Assembly: GCA_016193485.1 (NCBI GenBank)
Contig: JACPRZ010000048.1
Span: 1 to 49,623 of the forward strand
Origin: Bacteroidota bacterium
GTDB lineage: Bacteria > Bacteroidota > Bacteroidia > JACPRZ01
Length of the DNA stretch: 49,623 nucleotides
Reading direction: 5' to 3'
Part shown: positions 16,401 through 23,763 of the stretch, piece after piece
Position numbering within the stretch: position 1 is the first letter of the stretch
Layout: every line of letters begins with the position of its first letter
The notes under the pieces: generated by a model
Database searches by the model: none
What the model saw: the letters and a program-made list of their open reading frames with translations, nothing else
What the model was told of the DNA's origin: nothing
Translations under genes and position numbers: made by a program

Positions 16401-16416
16401 CCCGATAGTTGTCGGG
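16401..16416. repeat. CCCGATAG-type hairpin between hipB and hipS
   Basis: CCCGATAGTTGTCGGG forms a 7-bp stem with one G-T wobble. The same hairpin (with TATCGGG) occurs at 30794-30809 and 35413-35428. It lies 14 bases upstream of the hipS start codon on the minus strand. Confidence 0.75.
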
Positions 16417-16426
16417 ATAAAATTTT

Positions 16427-16639
16427 TCACGAACTAATATTTTTTACTTCAAGTATTAATTCCATACCTAAAACTTCAGCAATTTTCAGCAAGGTATTAA
16501 CAGTGGGATTGCCTTTACCGCTTTCAAATTGTTTGAGGGTACGCAATCCAATTCCGGAGAGACCTGCAAGTGTTTCCTGATTTATCTTCAGGGTTTCACG
16601 CCTCTCTTTTATGGTTTGAATCAATTTCTCCTGGTGCAT
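16427..16639 (-). CDS. hipB: HipB-type Xre-family antitoxin/repressor
   Basis: This 70-residue protein is a single helix-turn-helix of the Xre/Cro type (Y4mF-like): LKINQETLAGLSGIGLRTLKQFESGKGNPTVNTLLKIAEVLG. Such proteins bind operators upstream of their own operon. The frame opens at a TTG (16660), but I choose the ATG at 16639. It lies 19 bases after a TAAATTTG box, and the extra residues are not family-like. A GTGCATTTTATT motif overlaps the start codon and recurs 61 bases upstream, a candidate operator pair. Confidence 0.88.
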   Translation of the reverse strand: MHQEKLIQTIKERRETLKINQETLAGLSGIGLRTLKQFESGKGNPTVNTLLKIAEVLGMELILEVKNISS

Positions 16640-16714
16640 TTTATTGCTCTTTTGCTGCAAATTTAGTAATAATATTTATTCCCTAACCCAAAAAGTGCAT
16701 TTTATTACACTTTT
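16634..16714. promoter_or_regulatory. hipB promoter region with paired operator-like motifs
   Basis: GTGCATTTTATT followed by nCnCTTTT occurs at 16634-16653 and again at 16695-16714, 61 bases apart. A minus-strand -7 box TAAATTTG (16665-16658) lies between them. The distal copy also reads as the inverted repeat AAAAGTG with CACTTTT. This fits autoregulation by HipB. Confidence 0.55.
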
Positions 16715-16774
16715 AACCATCTATTAGCGGTCCGAACCGCAAGGTAGTTTTTGCTATTTTCGCAATCCTTTTCC

Positions 16775-16861
16775 GGAGAGATGCGTGAGCGGTTTAAACG
16801 GCATGCCTGGAGAGCATGTGTACTCGCAAGGGTACCCAGGGTTCGAATCCCTGTCTCTCCG
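16775..16861 (+). tRNA. tRNA-Ser (GGA anticodon)
   Basis: The 87-nt cloverleaf has acceptor arms GGAGAGA and TCTCTCC with discriminator G. The anticodon stem CATGC/GCATG holds loop CTGGAGA (anticodon GGA). It has a long class II variable arm (GTAC/GTAC) and the T-arm CAGGGTTCGAATCCCTG. The CCA end is not encoded. It is divergent from the hipBST operon. Confidence 0.96.
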
Positions 16862-16944
16862 CTGGTTTTATCTAATTAACTCTCATCCGACTTCTGCAAA
16901 AAATCGCCATCATCGGTCCCAACCGGTCCGGTTGCAGTAAAGAA

Positions 16945-17403
16945 TTGTACCGTTTTGGTACCGATCTCGGCAAAGAGATTGCTTCGCCCGGCAGGATAAT
17001 TATTTGCGGAGGTCTTGGCGGCTTTATGGAAGCGGTTTCCAAAGGAGTAAAAGAGTCAGTTCATACTTTCAATGGGCAGACCATCGGAATATTACCGGGT
17101 GATGATCCGCAGGATGCCAATCCGTATATTGATATTGCCATCCCGACCGGTCTGGGCATTGCAAGAAACATAATAATTATTAATTCAGCCGATCTTATCA
17201 TCGCAGCAGGCGGAGGAGCCGGAACACTATCTGAACTTGCATTTGCCTGGCAGAAAAAGAAAAAAGTGCTGTGTATTACCGATTTTGGCGGTTGGGCGAA
17301 AGAGTTGGCCGGAAAAAGAGTAGATGAAAGAGATGATGGATTGTTTTTACCGGTTAAGAACATTAAGGAAATACTAAAACTGATTAAAACCCCGTTAAAA
17401 TAA
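16945..17403 (+). CDS. TIGR00725/LOG-like nucleotide-binding family protein
   Basis: This Rossmann-fold protein has IIICGGLGGFMEAVSKG, GILPGDDPQDANPYIDIAIPTG and AAGGGAGTLSELAFAW, the family motifs that contact a nucleotide phosphate; related LOG proteins cleave nucleoside monophosphates at the ribose. From the TTG at 16945 it has 152 residues. The same frame continues upstream to 16876 and encodes KIAIIGPNRSGCSKE, the expected first beta-strand and loop, but holds no ATG, GTG or TTG before that. A CTG at 16894 would give the complete protein. So either the start codon is non-canonical, or it was mutated or misread. It follows tRNA-Ser. Confidence 0.75.
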   Translation: MYRFGTDLGKEIASPGRIIICGGLGGFMEAVSKGVKESVHTFNGQTIGILPGDDPQDANPYIDIAIPTGLGIARNIIIINSADLIIAAGGGAGTLSELAFAWQKKKKVLCITDFGGWAKELAGKRVDERDDGLFLPVKNIKEILKLIKTPLK

Positions 17404-17450
17404 GATGAAATGAATAACACGGCATCAACCTTCTGTTTGTAAATTTCCTT

Positions 17451-17458
17451 TATATTTG
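17451..17458 (+). promoter_or_regulatory. Candidate -7 box (TATATTTG) for the exbB operon
   Basis: TATATTTG lies 34 bases upstream of the exbB ATG and matches the TAnnTTTG consensus. Confidence 0.5.
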
Positions 17459-17492
17459 CCCCCTTTAATAAAACCCAAAATTTAAATTAACC

Positions 17493-18311
17493 ATGAAAAA
17501 GGCAATTTTCTTTACTGCAACCATAATTTATGTGGTGTTGTCCGGTTTTGGAACAATCCTGTATGCCCAGGATGATACCGCATCAGCAGGAACTGAAACG
17601 GTGTCCGCTGTCCAACCCGAAAAACCTGCTCCCGGACAACCGGCAGAAACCGGTCAGGTGCAGCCGCCTGAAGAATCGTTCCACCAGTCAATAAAAACAA
17701 AGTTCATTGAGGGAGGCGTGCCTTATATGGTTCCAATCCTTTTATGCATGGTCTTCGGCCTTGCCATCATTATTGAGAGGATTATCTATCTGAACCTCTC
17801 CTCTACCAACACAGGAAAACTGCTTAAAAGTATTGAAAGCGCCCTTTTTTCGGGTGGTGTCGATTCGGCAAAGGAAGTATGCCGTAATACACGCGGACCT
17901 GTGGCAAGCATATTTTACCAGGGTCTCGACCGCTTTGATGAAGGTGTTGAAGTGGTTGAAAAATCGGTCGTCTCTTATGGCGGTGTGCAGATGGGCCTTT
18001 TGGAACGCGGACTTGTTTGGGTATCGCTCTTCATCGCACTTGCCCCGATGCTCGGGTTTTTCGGAACCGTTATAGGTATGGTACAGGCATTTGATGCTAT
18101 TGAAGCCGCGGGTGATATTTCGCCCTCCTTAGTTGCCGGTGGCATAAAAGTCGCCCTTATCACTACTGTGTTCGGACTTATTGTCGCAATGGTTTTACAG
18201 GTATTCTATAATTATCTTGTTTCGAAAATTGATTCCATTGTAGGAGCCATGGAGGACTCGTCCATTTCACTGATAGATATGCTTGTAAAATTCAACAAAT
18301 CAAAAAAATAA
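17493..18311 (+). CDS. exbB: ExbB/TolQ/MotA-family proton channel protein
   Basis: This 272-residue protein is the proton-channel subunit of an ExbB-ExbD (or TolQ-TolR) motor that drives TonB-type or envelope work. It has an N-terminal signal-like segment ending in ILYAQ, a Pro/Gln-rich periplasmic linker (to about residue 65), a first membrane segment (PYMVPILLCMVFGLAIIIERI), a cytoplasmic loop, and two further segments containing LGFFGTVIGMVQAF and GGIKVALITTVFGLIVAM, the channel-forming helices. It starts an operon with a small membrane protein and two ExbD proteins. Confidence 0.92.
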   Translation: MKKAIFFTATIIYVVLSGFGTILYAQDDTASAGTETVSAVQPEKPAPGQPAETGQVQPPEESFHQSIKTKFIEGGVPYMVPILLCMVFGLAIIIERIIYLNLSSTNTGKLLKSIESALFSGGVDSAKEVCRNTRGPVASIFYQGLDRFDEGVEVVEKSVVSYGGVQMGLLERGLVWVSLFIALAPMLGFFGTVIGMVQAFDAIEAAGDISPSLVAGGIKVALITTVFGLIVAMVLQVFYNYLVSKIDSIVGAMEDSSISLIDMLVKFNKSKK

Positions 18312-18328
18312 ATAATAAACAATTATCC

Positions 18329-18688
18329 ATGGACGGTTATTTCTCAACTGAAAACTATTACGGACTGGTGGATATAGGTATCTACCTGTGTTATGCCGGG
18401 ATGATTATCGGAGGCCTGCTGGCGATATTATTTCCTGTTTGGTTTTTCATTAAGAACCCAAAAGGAGCCAAAACATCCGGGATAGGGCTTGCCATCGCAT
18501 TGCTTCTTTTCGGAATCAGTTACATGCTCTCAACCGGAGAGTTAAATGAGAAATACATTGGCCTTGGCGTTGATACCGATACCTATTCAAGGGTTGTAGG
18601 CGGTTCCCTGATTTTGTTATATGTCACCGGTATCGGTGCAGTGGTTATCGCCATCGGTACGGAAATTGCGGGAATCTTCAAGCGATAG
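18329..18688 (+). CDS. Small membrane protein in the exbB-exbD cluster
   Basis: This 119-residue protein has three predicted membrane segments (about residues 15-40, 52-68 and 90-112) and a short charged C-terminus. No motif is recognised. It lies 17 bases after exbB and 2 bases before exbD, so it is surely co-expressed with the motor and may be an accessory subunit. Confidence 0.78.
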   Translation: MDGYFSTENYYGLVDIGIYLCYAGMIIGGLLAILFPVWFFIKNPKGAKTSGIGLAIALLLFGISYMLSTGELNEKYIGLGVDTDTYSRVVGGSLILLYVTGIGAVVIAIGTEIAGIFKR

Positions 18689-18690
18689 TT

Positions 18691-19284
18691 ATGGCTCGCA
18701 AATCGCGTAAAACACCCGAGATTAATGCCGGCTCAATGGCCGACATCGCTTTTTTGCTTCTTATCTTCTTCATTATTGCCACCACGATGGATGTTGACCG
18801 CGGCATCCTGCGCAGGTTACCTCCTCCCCTGCCTCCTGATGTTGAAAAACCCCCCCCGATCAAAGAACGGAATGTTTTCCAGGTGCTGATAAACGCCAAC
18901 AACCAGTTGATGGTTGAAGGCGAATTGCTTGACATCCGTAATCTGAAAAATAAAACGAAAGAATTTATTGCCAACCCTGCCGACAATGAAGATCTGCCGG
19001 AAAAAAAGCCGCCTCAGAATATCGATCTTATCGGTATATACAAGGTGTCAAAAGGAGTTATTTCTTTACAGAACGACCGGGGAACCGCATACGGTATGTA
19101 CCTGCAGGTTCAGAATGAACTTACTACCGCATACCGGGAATTAAGGGACGATTTTTCGATGCAGAAATTCGGAAAAAAGTACAGCGAATTGGATAAGAAC
19201 CACTCAAAGGCAATACAGGAAGCAATACCAATGGTGATTTCGGAAGCCGAGCCGAAGAATATTGCGGGAATGGGTAAGCCATAG
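18691..19284 (+). CDS. exbD: ExbD/TolR-family protein (first copy)
   Basis: This 197-residue protein has the ExbD layout: a short basic cytoplasmic tail, one membrane segment (SMADIAFLLLIFFIIATTMD) carrying the conserved proton-path Asp, and a periplasmic domain. The Pro-rich RLPPPLPPDVEKPPP follows the membrane segment. The periplasmic part is longer than usual, with an insertion around residues 90-165, and contains QVQNELTTAYRELRDDF and a long charged helix. It is the third gene of the exbB cluster. Confidence 0.9.
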   Translation: MARKSRKTPEINAGSMADIAFLLLIFFIIATTMDVDRGILRRLPPPLPPDVEKPPPIKERNVFQVLINANNQLMVEGELLDIRNLKNKTKEFIANPADNEDLPEKKPPQNIDLIGIYKVSKGVISLQNDRGTAYGMYLQVQNELTTAYRELRDDFSMQKFGKKYSELDKNHSKAIQEAIPMVISEAEPKNIAGMGKP

Positions 19285-19287
19285 TTA

Positions 19288-19330
19288 ATGGTAAATGGTA
19301 AATAGTAAATGGTAAGTGGTAAATGGTGAA
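19288..19330. repeat. GGTAAATGGTAAAT word repeat
   Basis: Five or six imperfect copies of TGGTAAATGG fill the start of the gap between the two exbD genes. It is followed by GGGCATTGATAGGCA words and a GC-rich palindrome (19385-19404). Confidence 0.75.
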
Positions 19331-19384
19331 GGATGTGGTTGGAATGATGGGCATTGATAGGCAAATGATAAATTTCGGATTTCG

Positions 19385-19404
19385 CCTGCCTGCCGGCAGG
19401 CAGG
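19385..19404. repeat. Perfect 20-bp GC-rich palindrome
   Basis: CCTGCCTGCCGGCAGGCAGG is its own reverse complement. It is the most complete copy in the window of the family seen at 2-17 and 3354-3389, and is placed inside the exbB-exbD cluster. Confidence 0.85.
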
Positions 19405-19423
19405 GATTCGTATTTCGTTGATT

Positions 19424-19903
19424 ATGGCTAAGTTTCACAAACAAAAATCTGAAGGCGCTCCTGGCATCAATACCGCTTCATTGCCTGATATTGTTTTCAT
19501 GCTTCTTTTTTTCTTTATGGTCACAACTACTATCCGCAAAGCAAGTTTGAAAGTTCAGTTGGTTTTGCCGTTTGCAAGCGAGATACAGAAAATTGAAAAA
19601 AAATCGCTGGTCAGTTATATTTATGTCGGACCTCCAATAAAGTCGCTTCAGTCCCTCTATGGCACTGAACCGAGGATACAACTGAATGATGCATTTGCCA
19701 AACTAGATGACCTGCGGGAATTTGTAATCAAGGAGCGCCAGAAACATGATGAGAAGGAAGTACCAATGATGACCTGGTCTCTTAAAGTAGATAAGGATAC
19801 CAAAATGGGTGTTGTCACCGATATAAAACAAAAAATGCGCGACATGAATGCCCTTAAGATAATGTATTCCGCTAAAAAAGCCACTGGAACGGCTTCGTTT
19901 TAG
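19424..19903 (+). CDS. exbD: ExbD/TolR-family protein (second copy)
   Basis: This 159-residue protein has one membrane segment (SLPDIVFMLLFFFMVTTTIR) with the conserved Asp, then a compact periplasmic domain ending in VVTDIKQKMRDMNALKIMYS. Two different ExbD proteins per ExbB are common in Bacteroidota. The ATG at 19424 is preferred over the TTG six bases upstream. It is separated from the first exbD by 139 bases of repeats, but has the same orientation. Confidence 0.9.
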   Translation: MAKFHKQKSEGAPGINTASLPDIVFMLLFFFMVTTTIRKASLKVQLVLPFASEIQKIEKKSLVSYIYVGPPIKSLQSLYGTEPRIQLNDAFAKLDDLREFVIKERQKHDEKEVPMMTWSLKVDKDTKMGVVTDIKQKMRDMNALKIMYSAKKATGTASF

Positions 19904-19909
19904 ACCTTG

Positions 19910-20082
19910 AAATAAAGAAATAAAGATGTAAAGATTTAAAGATATCAAGATGTAAAGACATCAAGATCGGAAGGATTTCGGAGACATTGTTAAAGTATTC
20001 TTGACTTCTTGTTCTTATATTCTTGTATTCTTATATTCTTGTATTCTTATATTCTTGTATTCTTCACATCTTGACTTCTTCA
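19910..20082. repeat. Purine-rich then pyrimidine-rich word repeat, imperfect inverted
   Basis: The left part is built of AAAGATGTAAAGAT and ATCAAGATGT words, the right part of TATTCTTGTATTC and ATCTTGACTTC words. The two halves can pair loosely, like the inverted elements at 2064-2175 and 4640-4772. The right half is open in the frame of the downstream CPBP gene but is not part of that protein family. Confidence 0.75.
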
Positions 20083-20096
20083 TATCTATTGCGTAC

Positions 20097-21029
20097 ATGT
20101 TTGATTTCCACCGCTTACCGCCTTCTTTTCAGATTTTCCTCTTTCTGTTCATCGTTCTTTTTTCTTCACTCTTATTTTTAATTGGTGGCTACCTCGTATT
20201 ATTATTTTATTTTGATATCAATCTTTTCGAAAACGAATCCGTAAATGGTCTTCTTGCAGACCCCGCATTTGCCGGTAAACTGAAATTCCTGCAGTTAATT
20301 CAGCATTTGGGAACGTTTATTGCACCTCCTCTCGTATTTGCTTTATTGATTAACCGTTCACCATTTTCTTTTCTTTCACTGCACCGGAAACCGGCAATAA
20401 TCCTTTGCCTGACTGCATCGTTTTCAATAATTGCTCTTTTACCTTTTGTAAATTATCTTGCCCTGATTAACGGAGATCTGTCATTACCGGATTTTTTATC
20501 TCCCGTTGAAAACTGGATGCGGGAAAGCGAACAGAGCGCACAAAATATGGCGGAGCAATTTTTGAAAGCGCATACAATCACAGATCTGTTTGTTAATCTG
20601 CTTATCATAGCAATTGTTCCTGCAATAGGAGAAGAACTGGTTTTCAGGGGGGTAATACAACAGATTGCAATAAAAATAACCGGGAAAATAATAGTATCCA
20701 TTATCATAACCGCATTCCTGTTCAGCGCCCTTCACATGCAATTTTTCACTTTTCTCCCGCGGTTTATTCTTGGGATAATTCTCGGTTACGTTTTTTATGC
20801 ATCCGGAAACCTATGGGTTTCAATTTGCGCTCACTTTGCAAACAACGGGTTCGGGGTTGTGGCATATTATTTAATGGAAAAGAACCTGCTGACTGAAGAA
20901 AACCTAAACCCGGATACAATCGGTATCGGGCAGGGACAATGGTGGGTAGCGTTATTTAGTGCAGTTGCAGCATTATTTTTTTTATTTCCGTTTTATGGTA
21001 AAAAACCGTTGTCCAATGAACCAAAATAA
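20097..21029 (+). CDS. CPBP-family intramembrane metalloprotease
   Basis: This 310-residue membrane protein of the CPBP (CAAX protease and bacteriocin-processing, Abi) family has about eight hydrophobic segments. Motif 1 is EELVFRG (the EExxxR site), motif 2 is FSALHM with the catalytic His, and motif 3 is SICAHFANN with the second His. I start it at ATG 20097; the frame is open to 20001, but those extra residues are encoded by TATTCTTG repeats and add a meaningless hydrophobic stretch. It probably cleaves a membrane or prenylated peptide substrate; none is evident here. Confidence 0.88.
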   Translation: MFDFHRLPPSFQIFLFLFIVLFSSLLFLIGGYLVLLFYFDINLFENESVNGLLADPAFAGKLKFLQLIQHLGTFIAPPLVFALLINRSPFSFLSLHRKPAIILCLTASFSIIALLPFVNYLALINGDLSLPDFLSPVENWMRESEQSAQNMAEQFLKAHTITDLFVNLLIIAIVPAIGEELVFRGVIQQIAIKITGKIIVSIIITAFLFSALHMQFFTFLPRFILGIILGYVFYASGNLWVSICAHFANNGFGVVAYYLMEKNLLTEENLNPDTIGIGQGQWWVALFSAVAALFFLFPFYGKKPLSNEPK

Positions 21030-21061
21030 TCCGGTATAATTATGCAGCAAACAAAAAAAAT

Positions 21062-22339
21062 ATGATGTCGGATACACAACAACAACCCCGTCACATTATC
21101 GCCATTATCGGTGGCGCTGTTGCCGGTGCTGAGGCAGCACGTGTTTTTTCACTTTCGGGTGTTGAAACGGTTGTCATTGACCAGAATACCCTCCCATACG
21201 GAAAACTTGAAGACGGCCTTCCTAAATGGCACGGGAAATTACGCGATAAAGAAGAAGATAATATAGATATTAAATTAAACCATCCTCTAGTTCATTTCGT
21301 ACCCGGTGTAACGGTCAGTAGGGATATTTCATTCGTAGATCTGCATCAACTCGGATTCAGCGCTGTTCTTATTGCAACGGGCGCATGGAAAGACAGATCC
21401 GTTCCTGTTGACGGTATTGATGAATTCATTAACAAAGGTCTTTGGTACCAGAATGATTTCATCTGGCGCTTCAACCATTGCCATGAACCCGGTTTCATGG
21501 ATGCGTTGCCTGATATACCGGATGGCGCAATGGTGATTGGCGGTGGACTTGCATCACTGGATATTGTAAAAGTCATCATGCTTGAAACCGTAAAAAAAGC
21601 GCTTGAAAAAAAAGGTATTGCAGTTGATATTTTATCCCTTGAGCGATCCATTCCCGCTTTTCTTTCAAAACATGGCTTAACACTTGAATCACTGTCTCTT
21701 AACGGTTGCACTCTTTATTACCGGAAGAGATGCTGCGATATGCCGCTTACTCCCGTTTCGAATGAAGATACAGGCAAAAGAGAAAAAGTCCGTTTGAAAA
21801 TACTGGCTAATTTCATGGAAAAATACCTTTTCCGGGTAAAGGATTGCATGGTACCTGTGGATAAAATCGTTATCAATGAATTTCTTGCAGGTATCGTTTT
21901 CAGAATGACCCGCTTTGAAAACGGTCTCTTATCAGAAATTCCGGGGTCAGAAGTAAGGGCTGAATCCGCTATGATCATTTCCTCTATCGGAAGCGTTCCG
22001 GCTCCTATTGAAGGGCTACCCTACCGGAAAGAAATGTTTGACCTCGCTGATATGGATACCTGCAGAATAGAAGGTCTTGATAACGTATTTACAGCCGGGA
22101 ATGCAGTGACCGGAAGGGGAAACATCATTGAATCAATGAAACACGGAAGAAGAATTGCAGAATATATGCTGAATCATTTTCTTCCTTCAAGTCCCACGCT
22201 TCCGTCAGAAAAAATTTCTGAAATATCGGAATGGGTAAAAGCCCTGCAGTTGAATGCCGGGTATAACGGTAATTTTACAGATTGGATAAAGAAATACAAA
22301 CCCGTCAGGCTGGAGAATATCTTAAAGGAGAAAAAGTAA
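21062..22339 (+). CDS. FAD/NAD(P)-dependent oxidoreductase
   Basis: This 425-residue flavoprotein resembles ferredoxin-NADP reductases and the small subunit of glutamate synthase. The N-terminal FAD Rossmann motif reads IIGGAVAGAEAARVFSLSG. An NAD(P)-binding motif, VIGGGLASLDIVK, sits near residue 160. ATG (FSAVLIATGAWKDR) and GD-type closing segments (VFTAGNAVTGRGNIIESMKHGRRIAEYML) are present. The redox-active CxxC of disulfide reductases is absent, so this is not a thioredoxin-reductase type. Two adjacent ATGs (21062, 21065) are possible. The physiological partner is not evident. Confidence 0.82.
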   Translation: MMSDTQQQPRHIIAIIGGAVAGAEAARVFSLSGVETVVIDQNTLPYGKLEDGLPKWHGKLRDKEEDNIDIKLNHPLVHFVPGVTVSRDISFVDLHQLGFSAVLIATGAWKDRSVPVDGIDEFINKGLWYQNDFIWRFNHCHEPGFMDALPDIPDGAMVIGGGLASLDIVKVIMLETVKKALEKKGIAVDILSLERSIPAFLSKHGLTLESLSLNGCTLYYRKRCCDMPLTPVSNEDTGKREKVRLKILANFMEKYLFRVKDCMVPVDKIVINEFLAGIVFRMTRFENGLLSEIPGSEVRAESAMIISSIGSVPAPIEGLPYRKEMFDLADMDTCRIEGLDNVFTAGNAVTGRGNIIESMKHGRRIAEYMLNHFLPSSPTLPSEKISEISEWVKALQLNAGYNGNFTDWIKKYKPVRLENILKEKK

Positions 22340-22340
22340 A

Positions 22341-23309
22341 TTAATCCCGGGCGGTTTCACTATCAAATATGAACTCGGTAATGGGAATATTATTTCGGAA
22401 GTAATAGGTTGCTCCCCATTTGTGTTGTACTTTCCGGTATTCAAAAACCTGCCCGTTCTTGAAAATAACCCGTTTTATTATTGTTTTATTTCCTCCTTCA
22501 ATGATCTCCTCTCCTGGTAATGACGGTTCGGAATCATAAGCAGAAAAATGATGCAATGCAGCAGATTCGGATGAATGTTTCGTTGAAACTACCTTAATTG
22601 GTTTACTTCTTACATGGGTATTAACAGTTAATTTTTCAGCACCAGGACCGGACGCGGTAATTGACTTTGCGGATGAACTTCCGGTGTTGGGTTTCCTGGT
22701 TACAGCATTACGATGAACGGCTGAATAAACTTTTCCATCCTTCAGATCTTTTTCAAACTTCTGCTGCCGTGCAATTTTCATTTCGGATTCCTTTTTCCGC
22801 AGGGCCTCAAGTTCCCGGTTCAGTTTATTAAGTTGATCTTTAATCATGCCGGCATATTCTTTATCAATTGCAAAGTCCCTCTCTTTTTCGGAGTAAGTGA
22901 TTTTACCGACCGGTTTATTGAGTATGGTAGTATTTAACAATCCTTTTCTCTTTTTGAACAGATTCAGTTCAACAAGAAAAGCGGCAAAACCTTTTTTAGC
23001 AACCTGTGCGGAAACATTTCGTGTTGAGAACATTATTTTTTTTGTCACATATCCGTCCTTGGTGGCCTCAATCTGGTAATCATTGTCCGGTTGAAGGATA
23101 AAAATGAACTTGCCGGTTGAGCCGGTTGTAACTTCACTGATTCTTGAAAAGTTTTTTGACAGCGACACACTCGCTTCCTCAAGCCGTTCGTTTTCTTCAC
23201 CCGTAACCAGGCCATCAACGGTCACTGTCCAGGAGGCGTATCCGTTAATGTGAACAAGAAGTACAAGAGGAAGTAACAAAATCAGGGATTTCCAATTATT
23301 ACATCTCAT
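22341..23309 (-). CDS. Secreted protein with carboxypeptidase-regulatory-like domain and coiled coil
   Basis: This 322-residue protein has an N-terminal signal peptide (ILLLPLVLLVHINGYA). A carboxypeptidase-D-regulatory-like beta-sandwich follows (about residues 28-100: VTVDGLVTGEENERLEEASVSLS, TGSTGKFIFILQPDNDYQIEATKDGYVTK). Then comes a charged coiled coil (about 165-200: LNKLNRELEALRKKESEMK), a low-complexity stretch and a C-terminal segment with tyrosines. No catalytic site is visible. It is convergent with the oxidoreductase, with 1 base between stop codons, and has an AT-rich gap of more than 450 bases upstream. Confidence 0.78.
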   Translation of the reverse strand: MRCNNWKSLILLLPLVLLVHINGYASWTVTVDGLVTGEENERLEEASVSLSKNFSRISEVTTGSTGKFIFILQPDNDYQIEATKDGYVTKKIMFSTRNVSAQVAKKGFAAFLVELNLFKKRKGLLNTTILNKPVGKITYSEKERDFAIDKEYAGMIKDQLNKLNRELEALRKKESEMKIARQQKFEKDLKDGKVYSAVHRNAVTRKPNTGSSSAKSITASGPGAEKLTVNTHVRSKPIKVVSTKHSSESAALHHFSAYDSEPSLPGEEIIEGGNKTIIKRVIFKNGQVFEYRKVQHKWGATYYFRNNIPITEFIFDSETARD

Positions 23310-23616
23310 ATTTGATAAAACGATAAATTAGGTAAGTTTTTTAATAAATAACGAAATAATCCTTTGTTTTTAATAGTCGTGGCAAAAGTATTGATTGTTT
23401 TTTAATTGGCAATGGGTTGGAAAAAATATTTTTTCAGGATGATATCAAAATGCCTGCCATAATGTCTTATTATTAATAATTGTTTATTATATTATTGTTT
23501 TTCAGTGTTTTAATTATTTTATTATGTCATTACTATTCACCTCATTCTCCACCCTCCGATGAACCAGAGTGTCAAGGGTCTTAACAAGAAAACGATGGTC
23601 ACGTAATTAATAATCG

Positions 23617-23624
23617 TAATTTTG
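23617..23624 (+). promoter_or_regulatory. Candidate -7 box (TAATTTTG) upstream of sucA
   Basis: TAATTTTG fits TAnnTTTG. It is about 140 bases upstream of the sucA ATG, so the leader would contain the 53-nt palindrome. Confidence 0.3.
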
Positions 23625-23657
23625 TGCCCGGCAGCACAAAAAAATATTGCGGATTTT

Positions 23658-23710
23658 TATACTGATGAGTTTGATTTTGCATACTTGCAAAATCAAATTC
23701 CGTCAGTATA
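23658..23710. repeat. 53-nt palindrome, copy 2
   Basis: The terminal heptamers TATACTG and CAGTATA are the same as in copy 1 (11454-11506). The inner arms TTTGATTTTGCA and TGCAAAATCAAA are complementary around a TACT loop. The ATTGCGGATT sequence occurs on both sides (23646-23655 and 23721-23730), possibly a target duplication. Confidence 0.85.
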
Positions 23711-23763
23711 AATTGCCAAAATTGCGGATTGAGTATCTCAGGCCGAACCATTGATATTAATAA

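Larger units (their letters stand above)
23310..23763. other. AT-rich intergenic region between the coiled-coil gene and sucA
   Basis: The 454-bp gap has no convincing ORF. Its left two-thirds are very AT-rich. It contains a plus-strand TAATTTTG box at 23617-23624, a small CCGGC hairpin after it, and the second 53-nt palindrome. It is probably the divergent promoter region of both flanking genes. Confidence 0.6.

Noticed and set aside
16775..16861. tRNA-Ser as an integration site for an adjacent island
   Set aside because: No direct repeat of the tRNA 3' end and no integrase was seen; the toxin-antitoxin genes lie on the 5' side.
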